A stretch of DNA of 64,000 nt from Sarocladium kiliense (lineage: Eukaryota; Ascomycota; Sordariomycetes; Hypocreales; Sarocladiaceae). The position numbers and the translations under genes are program-made. Shown piece by piece: positions 1-10,419 of this stretch (position 1 is its first letter; each line of letters begins with the position of its first letter). The DNA lies in contig JAUZTG010000041.1 in NCBI GenBank assembly GCA_030734395.1, forward strand, positions 1,674,001 to 1,738,000. Direction: 5' to 3'. Below the pieces are notes generated by a model that was not told the DNA's origin, did not search any database, and saw only the letters and a program-made list of their open reading frames with translations.

Positions 1-2
1 GC

Positions 3-1367
3 ATGGCCAGCTGGAGGGTTCCTATTGCGAAGGGCGGTCCAGTTAGAGTGCCATCCAAGCTCAAGCGTCAGGAGTCCGCGTACTATCGTGCTTTCCAGGA
101 CTTCGTCATCCGGAACCATGCCAGGGATGCCTTCGTTCACCAGCTTCCCCGTTTCGAGGCTTTGCAGGCTCAACGCGTCTCACTTCCAGAGAAGCACCGC
201 AACCAGCTCCTGGGCAAGTACCAACTGAGTGTGCTTCCTCAGTCTGCCAAAAAGCGCCTGAGCGCGAATGTCGCCCGTGGTGACCACACTTTAGTCGATG
301 ACCCAGAAAAGCTGCGTCGAGAAAAGGAGTTCGAAGCTATGGCTCAAACGACAATTGCGACTTGGCAGGTGGCTGCTATCAAGCTTCTGAATGGCGGCCG
401 TCTCATCTCCGCACCAATTGCAAACCGTCTTGCTAGGCTGTCGCACATTCCACCAGCAACGAAAGGGGCACCTCGAGATCGCGCCAGGATTCTAGACCTT
501 GGTGGTCAAACTACGTGTGACTGGGCATGGCATTGCGCTCTGCAGTTTCCCAACGCCAAGATCTACACCGTCACGACCAAGGCAATTCGTCAGTTGTCCA
601 ATGCCAACATTCGAGGACCGCCCAACCATCGTCAAGTTGCGGTTGAGCGCCTCACCCGTCTTCCTTTTGAGGACGACCAATTCGATCTCATCTCCACTCG
701 CGAGCTTCACAGCATCCTCAAGTACACTGGGGAGCATGGCGAGGATGAGTGGGAGGGGTGCCTGAAGGAGTGTATGCGTGTCCTCAAGCCAGGTGGCTAT
801 CTTGATTTCTCAATCCTGGATTCGGATATCATGAACGCTGGTCCACTGGGCCTGGCCAAGAGTGTCGAGTTTGGCTTCACGCTCAAAACGCTTGGGTACG
901 ATCCCAGTCCTTCCAAGATGTGGCTCGGCCGCTTGGGACGAGCGGGCTTCGTCAACGTCCGCCGCGCCTGGACGTGTCTTCCCATGGGTCCAAAACAAAA
1001 CCCCTTCCGGGCACCAACACCGCCAATGAAGGACGGCCCAAGGGGGGAGGCCGGCAATACTCTGCAGATGGAAGCCATGGTGATGGGGAGCAGCCAGAAC
1101 ATCGCTGCCGCGTGCAGCGTGATTGGTTGCTGGAATTGGGAGCGTTGGATCTTGCGGTGTGAGATGGAGAAGGTGGCGGGTGAGCTGCGTCTCGCAGACA
1201 CAGTCACGAGTGGTGCAGCGATGGAAGAGGCGGCCAAGGCACTCGAAGGAGTTCATTCTGTGATCGAGGAGGGTCGGAATCGCAGTTCAGGTTTCCGCAT
1301 GCTCAACGGGTACGCACAAAAACCAGCGAAGGGAACGGAGGTGATTCAAATTGCATTGGCAGGATAA
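3..1367 (+). CDS. SAM-dependent methyltransferase-domain protein (5' truncated by window edge)
   Basis: Class I methyltransferase fold. Counting from the first Met in the window, motif I (ILDLGG) lies at about residues 163-168, the acidic post-I/motif II region PFEDDQFDLI at 221-230, and the LKPGGYLDF motif typical of the Methyltransf_11 type at 261-269. About 160 residues of Arg/Lys-rich sequence precede the domain and about 180 follow it. Substrate is unknown. The Met at position 3 is only the first in view: the reading frame is open to the window edge and fungal proteins of this kind usually carry a long disordered N-terminus, so the true start is probably upstream. No intron is needed in the visible part. 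Confidence 0.8.
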   Translation: MASWRVPIAKGGPVRVPSKLKRQESAYYRAFQDFVIRNHARDAFVHQLPRFEALQAQRVSLPEKHRNQLLGKYQLSVLPQSAKKRLSANVARGDHTLVDDPEKLRREKEFEAMAQTTIATWQVAAIKLLNGGRLISAPIANRLARLSHIPPATKGAPRDRARILDLGGQTTCDWAWHCALQFPNAKIYTVTTKAIRQLSNANIRGPPNHRQVAVERLTRLPFEDDQFDLISTRELHSILKYTGEHGEDEWEGCLKECMRVLKPGGYLDFSILDSDIMNAGPLGLAKSVEFGFTLKTLGYDPSPSKMWLGRLGRAGFVNVRRAWTCLPMGPKQNPFRAPTPPMKDGPRGEAGNTLQMEAMVMGSSQNIAAACSVIGCWNWERWILRCEMEKVAGELRLADTVTSGAAMEEAAKALEGVHSVIEEGRNRSSGFRMLNGYAQKPAKGTEVIQIALAG

Positions 1368-1941
1368 ACGCTGCTCAGCAAAGCTTTGGAGGATTTCCTT
1401 GCGTCTTTGTCGGTCGCTTTCTCTCTTCTCCATAGATGCGATCTCATAGTGGGGGGATGACGATTAATACGGGTTGAAGAAACAAGATTGATAAAGGAAT
1501 GAACGCAAGCATGGTAGGTTGAGACTCCTGCTATGCAGTAGAATTTAGTATCATAATGCCACAACGCGTTTGATGAACGCCAAAAGTCCACCTAAATGAT
1601 GTCCGCATGTCGTTGTACCCCGAGCCGCGCATCGCCATACCTATTTGGCAGTAAAAGGATGAAAGGGCTGCTTTCCGGAGGTAGCGACCATCGAAGTCGA
1701 CCGTTTGAGCTTACAGGGTAGCCAAAAATCAAGCAGACGACTGGAGTGGCTGCCTTAGCGCTCAGAGAGCCGGCTGGCCCGAAATTTTGGCGGCCGACCA
1801 GAGCTGCTGATGAGCTCCAGTCGAAGCAGCCATCATCCATTTCGCCCTGCACATTCACCCATCAGCTACACCACCGCATATCCCTCGTGCCGACCCAAGA
1901 CCGACCATTTCGATTCGTGTGCACTCACCGAGCGAGCGACG
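1368..1941. other. Intergenic, 574 bp
   Basis: Holds the 3' flank of the methyltransferase gene and the promoter/leader of prohibitin-2. Small open frames here have no recognisable motif. I see no RNA gene or repeat. Confidence 0.6.
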
Positions 1942-2983
1942 ATGAACAACAACTGGCAAGAGGAGGCCATGCGCCGCCTGCGCCAGATGCAGCAGCAGGG
2001 TGGTCGTGGTGGCGGCCCCAAGATGCCCCGAGGCATGGGCGGTGCTGCTGTTGGAGGCTTGCTCCTGGCCGGCGGTGCGATGTTCTTTTCAAACGCCCTC
2101 TTCAACGTTGATGGTGGCCACCGTGCCATCAAGTACCGCAGAATCAGCGGTGTCAGCCCCGAGATCTACAACGAAGGTACGACGAGGCTGCAAGCAGAAG
2201 CTCCATGGAGCGATCAGCCAGACCGCAGGAACATGAAACTGACTTGGATGCAGGAACTCACATCAATATCCCATGGTTCGAGACTCCGGTTGTTTACGAC
2301 GTGCGAGCGAAGCCGAGAAATGTTGCATCATTGACCGGCACCAAGGATCTGCAGATGGTCAACATCACCTGCCGTGTCCTCTCTCGGCCGAAGATTGAGA
2401 ACCTGCCTCAGATCTATCGCACGCTTGGAACTGACTACGATGAGCGTGTGCTGCCATCTATCGTCAATGAGGTCCTGAAGAGTGTTGTTGCACAGTTCAA
2501 TGCTAGCCAGCTCATCACCCAGCGTGAGAATGTAGCTCGCTTGGTTCGTGAGAACCTCTCGCGACGCGCTGCCCGCTTCAACATCGTTCTCGACGATGTA
2601 TCTCTTACAGTATTTCCCCCGCTAGATTCCCCCAAGAACCTTTCTAACAAGTACGACAGCATCTCGCTTTCTCGCCCGAGTTCACGGCCGCTGTCGAGGC
2701 CAAGCAAGTTGCTCAACAAGAAGCCCAAAGGGCTGCTTTCGTCGTCGACAAGGCACGCCAGGAGAAGCAGGCTATGGTTGTCAAGGCACAGGGTGAGGCC
2801 CGTTCCGCAGAGCTGATCGGTGAGGCGATCAAGAAGAACAAGGCCTACGTGGACCTCAAGAAGATCGAGAACGCGCGGGCTATCGCGCAGCAGCTTCAAG
2901 AATCGGGATCGAAGAACAGGCTGATGCTCGACTCGGAGGGTCTTGGCTTGAACGTGTTTGAGGAAGGATATGGAAAGAAATAA
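1942..2983 (+). CDS. phb2: Prohibitin-2 (mitochondrial inner membrane)
   Basis: Subunit of the ring-shaped prohibitin complex of the mitochondrial inner membrane, which scaffolds m-AAA protease and cristae. Exons 1942-2176, 2254-2609 and 2660-2983 give 304 residues, the usual PHB2 length. Introns of 77 and 50 bp restore the conserved runs [11 protein letters not shown] and [13 protein letters not shown]. Features: a Gln/Gly/Arg-rich N-terminus, one hydrophobic anchor ([12 protein letters not shown], about residues 35-46), the PHB/SPFH domain ([15 protein letters not shown] onward), and a C-terminal coiled coil ([19 protein letters not shown]). The start was chosen at [13 protein letters not shown]; an in-frame upstream Met at 1810 would add a non-conserved leader. 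Identification rests on dense family-specific motifs. Confidence 0.95.
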
Positions 2984-3486
2984 GGGGATGATGTTGGGCT
3001 GTACGAAACACACGTTTGGTACGTGAAGGATTGGAATCTCCACTGTATGTCTAATACTACGGTCTGTATTATAATAGCGGATATTGGACTTTGACCTGCC
3101 GTCTTTCTTTGAATTTGCATCGAGTCCAAGACTACTCTCTTCTCAACGAGGGTATCGCATAACGCGGGATGCTTCCTTAAGGAAACACCATCCCTTCTGA
3201 GGAATGGCACTCAAGAAGAGAGAGCTGTGCTAGCTCGAGATCTCCATCCGTCGGTGGAGGGAGAGCGTGCCTCGCTTGACTATATCGATGCGTAGTTGAT
3301 AGGTGCCACTTTTCCCACACTCGGGGCATCAGGTCCCTCACCCCACCATTGCCTTGACCATTAACGTCCCGTTCCCATTACCAACCCAAGCAGCGCCAAC
3401 CACAATCCTCGATCTGCCCGTCCGAACCCTTCGAACCGTATCAACATATTCCGGATAGCTTGTAACCAGCCGCACAGTCTTTCAAG
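2984..3486. other. Intergenic, 503 bp
   Basis: 3' flank of prohibitin-2 and promoter/leader of the NEDD8 gene. Nothing else recognised. Confidence 0.6.
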
Positions 3487-3914
3487 ATGCTTATTAAGTG
3501 AGCCAGCTTCCCTTGCGACCCTGGTGAGGCGCGGCGGGGTGGAGCTGGAGCTGACCGAGCTTGCGACAGGGTCCGAACACTTACCGGCAAGGAGATCGAG
3601 CTAGATATCGAGATGGACTACAAGGTATGGAGAAGGTAATAGGAAAGTGGGAGGAGACGATGACTGACTTGGGACGACAGGTCGCTCAGATCAAGGAGAA
3701 GGTCGAGGAGAAGGAGGGCATCCCTCCAGTCCAACAGCGCCTGATTCACGGTGGAAAGCAGATGTACGTGAGCTTCCTCACCCCAAGCTCCTTGACTATG
3801 GACATTACTGACAAGACTGTCATATCCAGGACCGACGACAAGACTGCTTCCGAATACAACCTCGTTGCTGGCGACACTCTTCATCTGGTCCTCGCCCTGC
3901 GTGGCGGGTGCTAG
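3487..3914 (+). CDS. rub1: NEDD8/Rub1 ubiquitin-like modifier
   Basis: Ubiquitin-like protein conjugated to cullins to activate SCF-type ligases. Four exons, 3487-3497, 3570-3624, 3681-3763 and 3830-3914, give 77 residues. The first exon is only 11 nt and encodes MLI plus two bases. The product reads [20 protein letters not shown]..., keeps [18 protein letters not shown] and ends LALRGGC. The single Cys after the Gly-Gly would be removed by a processing protease, leaving the conjugating diglycine. NEDD8 rather than ubiquitin is indicated by MLIKV at the N-terminus, EEKEGIPP and the one-residue tail. All junctions are GT..AG and frame-consistent. Confidence 0.95.
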
Positions 3915-4423
3915 CCTTTACGTCCTCAAATACCAGACACATGACTGGTCACCGGACGAAATCGAACACACGCGATAACGGGATAAATTTTGCCATCATT
4001 TACGAGAAAGGGCGTTCAGGGAAAGCGTGGCTAGCTAGGTACGACCAGGCCGGACACGGCCTTGGAATAGCAAATGATAACTTCACAAGATGAATGGATG
4101 GCTACAGGTGCAGGCAAATCCACACGTGTCACTCTGGAGCAGATGCATTCGGATTGAATCGATCTATTGGACCCCTGAAACCGCGAGCTCTGTGTAGTCG
4201 TTAAGCTTCTGAACCAAACAGCTATGCTTACCCGCATCACACTGAAAGAATGCCATTCAAACGCCCTCAAAATGATACCACATCATTATACAAATTGCAG
4301 TCCAAGCAATGCAAGTGCTGATAACCTATAAATCCAACGAACGCCGCTGTGCACCACACACTAAAGCACTTCAACCGAGGAAGAGAACCGTCACCCGAAA
4401 CAGGATGAAACAAACACTTTAGG
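3915..4423. other. Convergent intergenic, 509 bp
   Basis: Lies between the 3' ends of rub1 (+) and the Elongin A gene (-). It should hold both polyadenylation regions. No other feature seen. Confidence 0.6.
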
Positions 4424-5650
4424 TCAGCGGGTTCGTTTATTCGAACGCATGAACACGTCCACTGGTTTCCGCTTGCGGATGATAGGCTTTGGTGCAGGCA
4501 ATGAGTCCGTGGCAGATCTCGAGGCATCAGAAGGACGTCGTATGCTGACATTCGAAGATGTCATCGAACTGTCCCGCTTCGGCGGATCATAGTCTGGAGA
4601 GGGTGCCCGCTTCAAGGCTCTTTCAGAGGGTTCTGGGTTAGATGCTGAGCCTGTTGAGCTTTTGGGCTTCGAGCTTGTAGTCTTGATGACTACATTCGGA
4701 TTACGTCCGCTGGAGAGGAGTCCCTTGCCCCTTCGAGCAGCGAGTAGGCTAGAGGAGGGTTTCGATGGCAAGGGCGGGGGTGCTGTCATTCTCGTGCTTG
4801 CTGTCGAAGCGGGAGAAGGCTTTGACTGAATGAAGCCGCCCTTGGTGGTTCGTCTATCGTCGAAGAGCTCCTCATCTTCAAATCCTCCTTCGTCATCTGA
4901 ACCGGAGTCTGATATGTATGTTGCGCGTGCCTCATGTTGTCGAACGATGGCTGGTGGCTCAGCGGGCGCCTTTGGCGTAGGGCGATATGCTGGCTTCGCG
5001 GCCCTTTGATAATCGTTGACCATAGCTGCAGGAGCTTGTCTAATTTGGCTTGCGGCAGCATGGCGTGAGGGCGGTCGGATGGCTTTTGATAGCGAACCAT
5101 GTATGTTCGCGATCTCCTTGGTCTCCCGACGAACCTTGCGCATGACGCCCGCACCAGTAAGAGTTTTGGTCCGACTTCCACGATTGAAGGTCATAGCGCT
5201 GACAGTGTTATCTCTTGGACCCATCCTCTTCTTTACGAAACGCGGCAAGACTTTCTGATTGACGATCTTGCTCGTGTTCTTCTCCCTGTCCTCCTTGAGC
5301 CCTTCAAGTGCCTGTCGCAATTTTGCTTCACTTTCCTGGAGTGAGCGGTCATGGATCTTCTTGTATTTGTCGTACACCTTGTACCATTTGGTAGGATCTG
5401 GTGGCTTGAATAGGTGTGCCCGATACTCCATGGGGAAGTCCTTCTCGATGAGTTTCAGCCAGACCTCGCCAGTTTCTCCCTCAATCTGAGGGGAGTTCAT
5501 CTCAAGCTGGCGTAGTTGTCGGGCGCTGTCGACCTTGAGGAGAATAGGCCTGAGAGTCTCATAAGGTAGGAAGTCTCCCGCGTTGTTGAGTTCCTTGATA
5601 TTCTTGAAGATGGTCGCCATGGCGAGGTCCATCAGTGCTTTGACTGGCAT
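4424..5650 (-). CDS. ela1: Elongin A (transcription elongation factor / E3 adaptor)
   Basis: Single-exon gene for 408 residues. The N-terminal part carries the Elongin_A domain: MPVKALMDLAMATIFKNI, the F-box/BC-box-like FLPYETLRPILLKVDSARQL, and further on WLKLIEKDFP, YRAHLFKPPDP and KWYKVYDKYKKIHD. The remainder is basic and Ser/Pro-rich with an acidic patch (SDSGSDDEGGFEDEELFDD). The start MPVKAL at 5650 was preferred because the 56 residues upstream in frame show no conservation signal. Family role: with Elongin C it stimulates Pol II elongation and targets stalled polymerase for ubiquitination. The gene is divergent from TFIIF beta, sharing a 777-bp promoter region. Confidence 0.88.
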   Translation of the reverse strand: MPVKALMDLAMATIFKNIKELNNAGDFLPYETLRPILLKVDSARQLRQLEMNSPQIEGETGEVWLKLIEKDFPMEYRAHLFKPPDPTKWYKVYDKYKKIHDRSLQESEAKLRQALEGLKEDREKNTSKIVNQKVLPRFVKKRMGPRDNTVSAMTFNRGSRTKTLTGAGVMRKVRRETKEIANIHGSLSKAIRPPSRHAAASQIRQAPAAMVNDYQRAAKPAYRPTPKAPAEPPAIVRQHEARATYISDSGSDDEGGFEDEELFDDRRTTKGGFIQSKPSPASTASTRMTAPPPLPSKPSSSLLAARRGKGLLSSGRNPNVVIKTTSSKPKSSTGSASNPEPSERALKRAPSPDYDPPKRDSSMTSSNVSIRRPSDASRSATDSLPAPKPIIRKRKPVDVFMRSNKRTR

Positions 5651-6427
5651 GATGAAAGAGGGAAAGGCCTGCCCCTGAGGCAGACCGTGTGATATATTGG
5701 TGTAACAGAACGCGGAAAGTGATTCACCACAGGGCTGCCACAAAGCGAGGTACAGGCTACACCGGACGTGGGCTCCCGAAAGTCGTCCGAGAAGTTGACA
5801 CTGTGAGATGCTCGTCACGGACCGTGTGGCCTGCCGCTATCTCAGAACCTCTGGAACAGTGCGCGACCAAGAGTGATGGTGAGCTTCCGTAAAATGGAAT
5901 CGCTACATCGATGCCGTGAGCGAGAGGGTCATGAAGCCACTGGGCCAGCGCTATGATCGTCCGTTGCTGTCGCCATTGTGTTGGGGTTGATGAGTTGGCT
6001 ACAGTCGAGATGAAGTTGAAGATGACTTGAGTGGTGGTCGTGGCGCCCTGGTGGAAGCTTCAGCCACTGAAGGGAGAACATGACAAAAGGTAAGGTGCAA
6101 GTAACCGCTGTGGCTAGCCGGTCTAGCGCTCACTTTATTTTGTTCCTCCCTGTGGCGCAGTGTACCTTAGGGAGCGCCGGCCTCCCTGTAACCCACACCC
6201 AAAGAACGCCCTGCCATTTCGTCACCGGCGCCAAAGCTACGCGCGCTGTCGTTCGCTTCGCGCAGAGCCTAGCTCTTTGTTCATCAGCCCTACCTGCACC
6301 TTTCACGACGTCCCTTCTCATCTCCTACCACAACAACCACCCCGTACGGTCGCATCAACTTTCCATACTCATCACGCGAACAATTTCGACTTATCCCTGA
6401 CGCAGGAGCTTGCGTCCAGCCGCGATC
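5651..6427. promoter_or_regulatory. Divergent promoter region, Elongin A / TFIIF beta, 777 bp
   Basis: Separates the start codons of two oppositely transcribed Pol II transcription-factor genes. The half near TFIIF beta is CT/CA-rich (about 6280-6400), as in other leaders of this window. No TATA box stands out. No further gene recognised. Confidence 0.55.
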
Positions 6428-7700
6428 ATGGCAGAGCCCGCCGTTAAACCCGAACCCATGGACGCATCCCCAGGCGATGTTCCAGGAGCGCCGCCACCAG
6501 ACGAAGACGATATGTATGAGGACGCCGGTGATCTTGAGTTCTACGATAAGAGCGCAGAAGGAAACCGATTCGAGGCGTTGTATCTGGCGCGCCTGCCCAA
6601 GTACCTGTGGGAGAGCTGGGCGAAGCTGGTGGAGGGCCTGAACGATGATGATGAGGTTCGCCTGGGGACCCTGCGAACGTGGCAAAGCAAGGACTCAAAT
6701 GGCGAGGACGTAGGAGCAGCTTTTCTTCATGGCAAACAACGCCAATATGCTAATTCATTTTGCAGAAGACGAATCTTCGCATGCTTCTCCAGCCGCACTC
6801 CGCCCACCAATCCCTGCCTGTGGAATATGAAATGGATGTCACCGATAAGACGGTTCAGAACCACTTCATCTTCTCTGAAGAAGATCTGCCAGGCTTCAAG
6901 GAAAAGAGCAAGGCACGCGCAGAGGCTGCAGCATCGGGCATGCCGGCATCCTTGCTGAGGCCCAAGAACGAGAACACTGAGCGGAAACCATACGACCGCC
7001 GCACCAGGTTCCAGCCATACTTCCGCAAGGCAGTTCCGAGTGCGTAGCTGACCGGCCAGGCTTTCTGGTGAAGTCTAACATTTACTGACGTATGATCTCA
7101 GAGAAAACGAAGATCGTCGGCAAAATCCATTATGATATGCGAGTTGAGCCGGTCGACAAACGTGAAGAGGAGAAGCTGCTCGAGAGAAGGCTATTCGAGG
7201 CCGACAACAGCAAACCCGGCGTTCAGCTCATTACTCGTGACCGTACCGTCAAGGCCATGCAGAGCAGCAACCCCCTGGCGAACAAATGGGGCGACCAATT
7301 CATCGTGAGTCTGTCTTCGCAAGAACCCCAATCGCTGTATGCTAACACAACCCAGAAAAATTCTGCTCCAGTTGCAAAGCCGAAGAAGGGCGAGATTTTC
7401 AAGGCCGCTCGTATACCAGAGAACGAGCTTATCGACCTTTTCTGGAAGTGCTTCGGCGAGTATCAATTCTGGTCCATGAAGGCGCTTCGTCAAAGGCTGC
7501 AACAACCAGAGAACTATATTCGACAGGTCCTCAACGATCGAGAAATCGCGGTGCTTCACAAAAGTGGCCCGTTTGCCAATCACTACGAACTCACAGACCA
7601 ATACAAGAGTGGCATTCACGCTCAGAAGTCCGCTGCAGCAGCAGAGGAGGATGACGACGACGAGGGCGAGGAGATGGAGGATGTCATGCCGACTTCGTAG
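6428..7700 (+). CDS. tfg2: Transcription initiation factor IIF subunit beta (RAP30/Tfg2)
   Basis: Partner of TFIIF alpha that recruits Pol II to promoters. Exons 6428-6709, 6766-7039, 7102-7304 and 7356-7700 give 367 residues. Order: acidic N-terminus, dimerisation domain with LARLPKYLWESWAKL, central KKTKIVGKIHYDMRVEP and a C-terminal winged helix (ELIDLFWKCFGEYQFWSMKA, then LRQRLQQPENYIRQVL), acidic tail. The start at 6428 sits in a good context (ATCATGG); the in-frame ATG at 6410 would add six residues. The third intron (7305-7355, GTGAGT, GCTAAC branch, CAG) is exactly 51 nt and lacks a stop, so an unspliced message would encode a 17-residue insert. Confidence 0.93.
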
Positions 7701-8200
7701 CGGAAAAGCCGAAGTGAAGTGTACATTTCGTGAAAGACTTTCAAGTGGTTTCATCAATTATGCATCGTTCAAAAGGATTGGGATTGGCGCAAAGGGTAGA
7801 TCTGCAGGATTCAGTCACCATTCATCACAAACCTGCTCCTTAGACAGATCAAGGGCATAGGCAAAACATCGGTTCAATGTAAACAAGTCGTCCCTTGTCC
7901 GGTCTATCTGACACGCAAGTAATGCCTTTGGCTCATCATCCACAATGCTCAAATCGCAAGCACGGAATTTCACACGCTTTGTTCATGGGCGACGATGCCA
8001 GGTTGCGGTTGGCCGGGCATGGTTCTCTCAAGCTTCATCAGGGGCCACAATTCGGGCGAAAGTGGAGGCCATCGTCCTTCAACCACATCTCCGCTTCCAG
8101 TGAGTCGATGAAATAGATGACGAGCCTTCTTCACACCTTGGTCATATTCTTACTGCTTTGCAGTTCCACCGATCGCAGACGTGCCACCACCGACCACAGA
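7701..8200. other. Intergenic, 500 bp
   Basis: 3' flank of tfg2 and upstream region of the HAD gene, including an in-frame upstream ATG at 8117 discussed with that gene. No other feature seen. Confidence 0.55.
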
Positions 8201-9034
8201 ATGCATCTCGTCTTTGACTTTGATGGGACCATCACCCAGAAGGATACCATTGGCGTTCTCGTCGACTCTGCCCTCAGTCTCCAGAAGGAGCGCGGACAGG
8301 ACCTAGCTGCACGCTGGGACCATGTCATCAAGGCATATACTGACGATGCAAAGGCGTTGAAGGAGAGTTTCAGGCCAGCAGAGTCGGACCGGACGAGCCT
8401 TGACGAAGAGCGGAAGTTCCTGGCGGCGCAGTACGAAGTCGATGAAGCCTCTTTGAGTCGCGTCTCGGCTTCGGGCATTTTTGCTGGGATTGAGAAGGAG
8501 CAGTACTTTCAGTTCGGAAAGAATGCCGTTCAAAACGGACAAATTCTCATCAGGGCTGGATTCCGAGAGTTGGTGAATTTCGCAGCAACACAAGGCTGGT
8601 CAGTTCATGTCATCTCCATCAACTGGTCCAGCGACTTCATCGCAGGCGCGCTACATCCTTTCGACGCAAACCTCATCATTGCAAATGATCTTTCGATTGA
8701 TGGAACGATCCAAGGTCCCGAAGTCATTCAGCGTAAGCTAACAAGCCCTTGGGACAAGCTAGATGCCTTCAAGATCGTCACCGCCACCAGCAAAGCGAAG
8801 GTTGTCTACTTCGGTGACAGCGTCAACGACGTTGAGTGTCTGATACGAGGTGGTGTAGCCATCGCTGACAGTCAAGATACTTCACTTCTGAAAATGCTAC
8901 GGAGGGTGGGCATGCAAACACCGCGTTTGTCCATACAAACGACTCAGTCCAGCTTGACCTGGGCGAGTGACTTTGGGGAATTCATGAAAGCCAACAGCTT
9001 GGAACCACCACCAAGCCTGGAGACCCGCCAGTAA
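8201..9034 (+). CDS. HAD-superfamily phosphatase-like protein (phosphoserine phosphatase type)
   Basis: Single exon, 277 residues. HAD motif I with the two catalytic Asp is at the extreme N-terminus (MHLVFDFDGTIT), motif II is probably VISINWSS, the Lys region is KAKVVYFGD and motif III is GDSVND. Placing motif I at residue 5 is normal for a cytosolic HAD enzyme and decided the start at 8201. The same frame is open upstream to an ATG at 8117 that would add 28 residues beginning with a hydrophobic, signal-like stretch (LLHTLVIFLLLCSS). Related fungal proteins are annotated as phosphoserine phosphatase-like; the true substrate cannot be read from sequence. Confidence 0.85.
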   Translation: MHLVFDFDGTITQKDTIGVLVDSALSLQKERGQDLAARWDHVIKAYTDDAKALKESFRPAESDRTSLDEERKFLAAQYEVDEASLSRVSASGIFAGIEKEQYFQFGKNAVQNGQILIRAGFRELVNFAATQGWSVHVISINWSSDFIAGALHPFDANLIIANDLSIDGTIQGPEVIQRKLTSPWDKLDAFKIVTATSKAKVVYFGDSVNDVECLIRGGVAIADSQDTSLLKMLRRVGMQTPRLSIQTTQSSLTWASDFGEFMKANSLEPPPSLETRQ

Positions 9035-9434
9035 TCACAACGCCTTTGAGGTTTCCGGATCTTTCAAGCAAACAAACGGGGCTTTCGGCGTGATTGTTTG
9101 TCTCTTTGTTGCTGTTGCGACGGGAGCGATTTTCTGCCCAGTGCCTATGGCCGACGCTCTTTGTAAGATAACGGTAGCCTTCGGGTATGTGCATCTGGAA
9201 AGGCGAAGCAAACATGTTACCATGTCCCAATCAGAATGGGACCAGACGGCGATGCGCCCAAGGACGAAGGGCATTATAAATGCCACTCGCTGCTCAATCC
9301 AAGTCCTCAGCATTACGGCCATCTCTGGCAAGTTTCGACGGTTCTCGTTCTTTGCTAGATCCTCCTACCGAGTGTCTGATCGACGGACCTGAACACTGAG
9401 ACATCTCTTCCTGACTTACAGCACCACCGCAAAC
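9035..9434. other. Intergenic, 400 bp
   Basis: Head-to-tail spacer. Nothing recognised beyond short chance open frames. Confidence 0.55.
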
Positions 9435-10139
9435 ATGTGCACCTACGCCGTCGCTCGCTTCTCGTGCAGGCACGAGATCTGGGGGCGGCGCACCAAGCTG
9501 TGCACTATCGGCGAGGACTTCCGCGATGGTCAAATCGAAGCTGACTGCACGGTCCGAGGCACCCATCCTCTCAAGACAATGGCAGTGCCCGAGCCCTGCT
9601 ACGACTGCTTCAAGATCAAGGCGCTTTCCATGCTTTGCCGGGAGAAGCTTCAGCAAGCCCGATCAGTGTTCAAGGAGAGATGGCCAGAGGAACTTCCCCC
9701 CAATCAGGCCAATCCTGCTGCAGCTGGGGAGCATGCTGCTCAGCAACAGGAACAGGAAATACCTGACCAGGAGAGTCCTCAGCGTTCAGACATCAAAGAG
9801 CAGGTAATCGAATGCCCGCCCGATGTCAACGCGATCGCCAAATCCACGAGGGTCCTCCGCAAGATTGTGAAGCCGGGTCCAACTACGAAGGAACCTGCCA
9901 CTCCCCTGCGAAAGTGCGGCCTACCCGCCCCGAAGACGACACCGCCCGCCGTGAAGACGCAGACTGCTCTGCCCGCTCCCAAGGTGACCCCTTCAAAGAT
10001 CACGCCCCCTCGTGCCTCGCGCTTGGCTGTGCCCGTGAAGAAGACCCCTGAGAAGAGTGACACGCCTGTCAAAGCTTCGACTAAGACTCCGACAAAGCTC
10101 GGAACGAAGCTCCCTAAGCCTGAATTCCTCCGTAAGTGA
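9435..10139 (+). CDS. Hypothetical protein, Cys-rich N-terminus and Pro/Thr/Lys-rich tail
   Basis: Single exon, 234 residues; family not recognised. The first 75 residues contain seven or eight Cys (for example MCTYAVARFSCRHEIW and EPCYDCFKIKALSMLC), which suggests a small metal-binding or disulfide-stabilised fold; a secretion signal is absent. The middle is Gln/Glu-rich, and residues about 135-230 are a low-complexity basic tail of repeated Pro-Lys-Thr words (APKTTPPAVKTQ, APKVTPSKITPP, TPVKASTKTPTKLGTK). The start is at the first ATG with upstream CAAAC context. Base composition resembles the neighbours. A nuclear or chromatin role would be speculation. Confidence 0.65.
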   Translation: MCTYAVARFSCRHEIWGRRTKLCTIGEDFRDGQIEADCTVRGTHPLKTMAVPEPCYDCFKIKALSMLCREKLQQARSVFKERWPEELPPNQANPAAAGEHAAQQQEQEIPDQESPQRSDIKEQVIECPPDVNAIAKSTRVLRKIVKPGPTTKEPATPLRKCGLPAPKTTPPAVKTQTALPAPKVTPSKITPPRASRLAVPVKKTPEKSDTPVKASTKTPTKLGTKLPKPEFLRK

Positions 10140-10419
10140 GTATCTTCTAGTGTGACTGTGCGTCTGTTTGTGTATATTTAATCTGCCTCTCATTCCCAAC
10201 GTGTTTCCTTTGTCATCGTCATCAAGTCCGTAACAAGGAGATTGTTAACATTTGAGAATATTTAGATTCTGGAAATAGCTGAACTGAGTCACCTGAATTA
10301 AACCACCATTTTATTGAAAAGAAAACATCCTATCTCCCTATGATAATGCCATTTCTAAAGAGAATATACTTATCCCAACATCATGGGCTTCGCCTGGTCT
10401 GTTCATCAACACGATTTGT

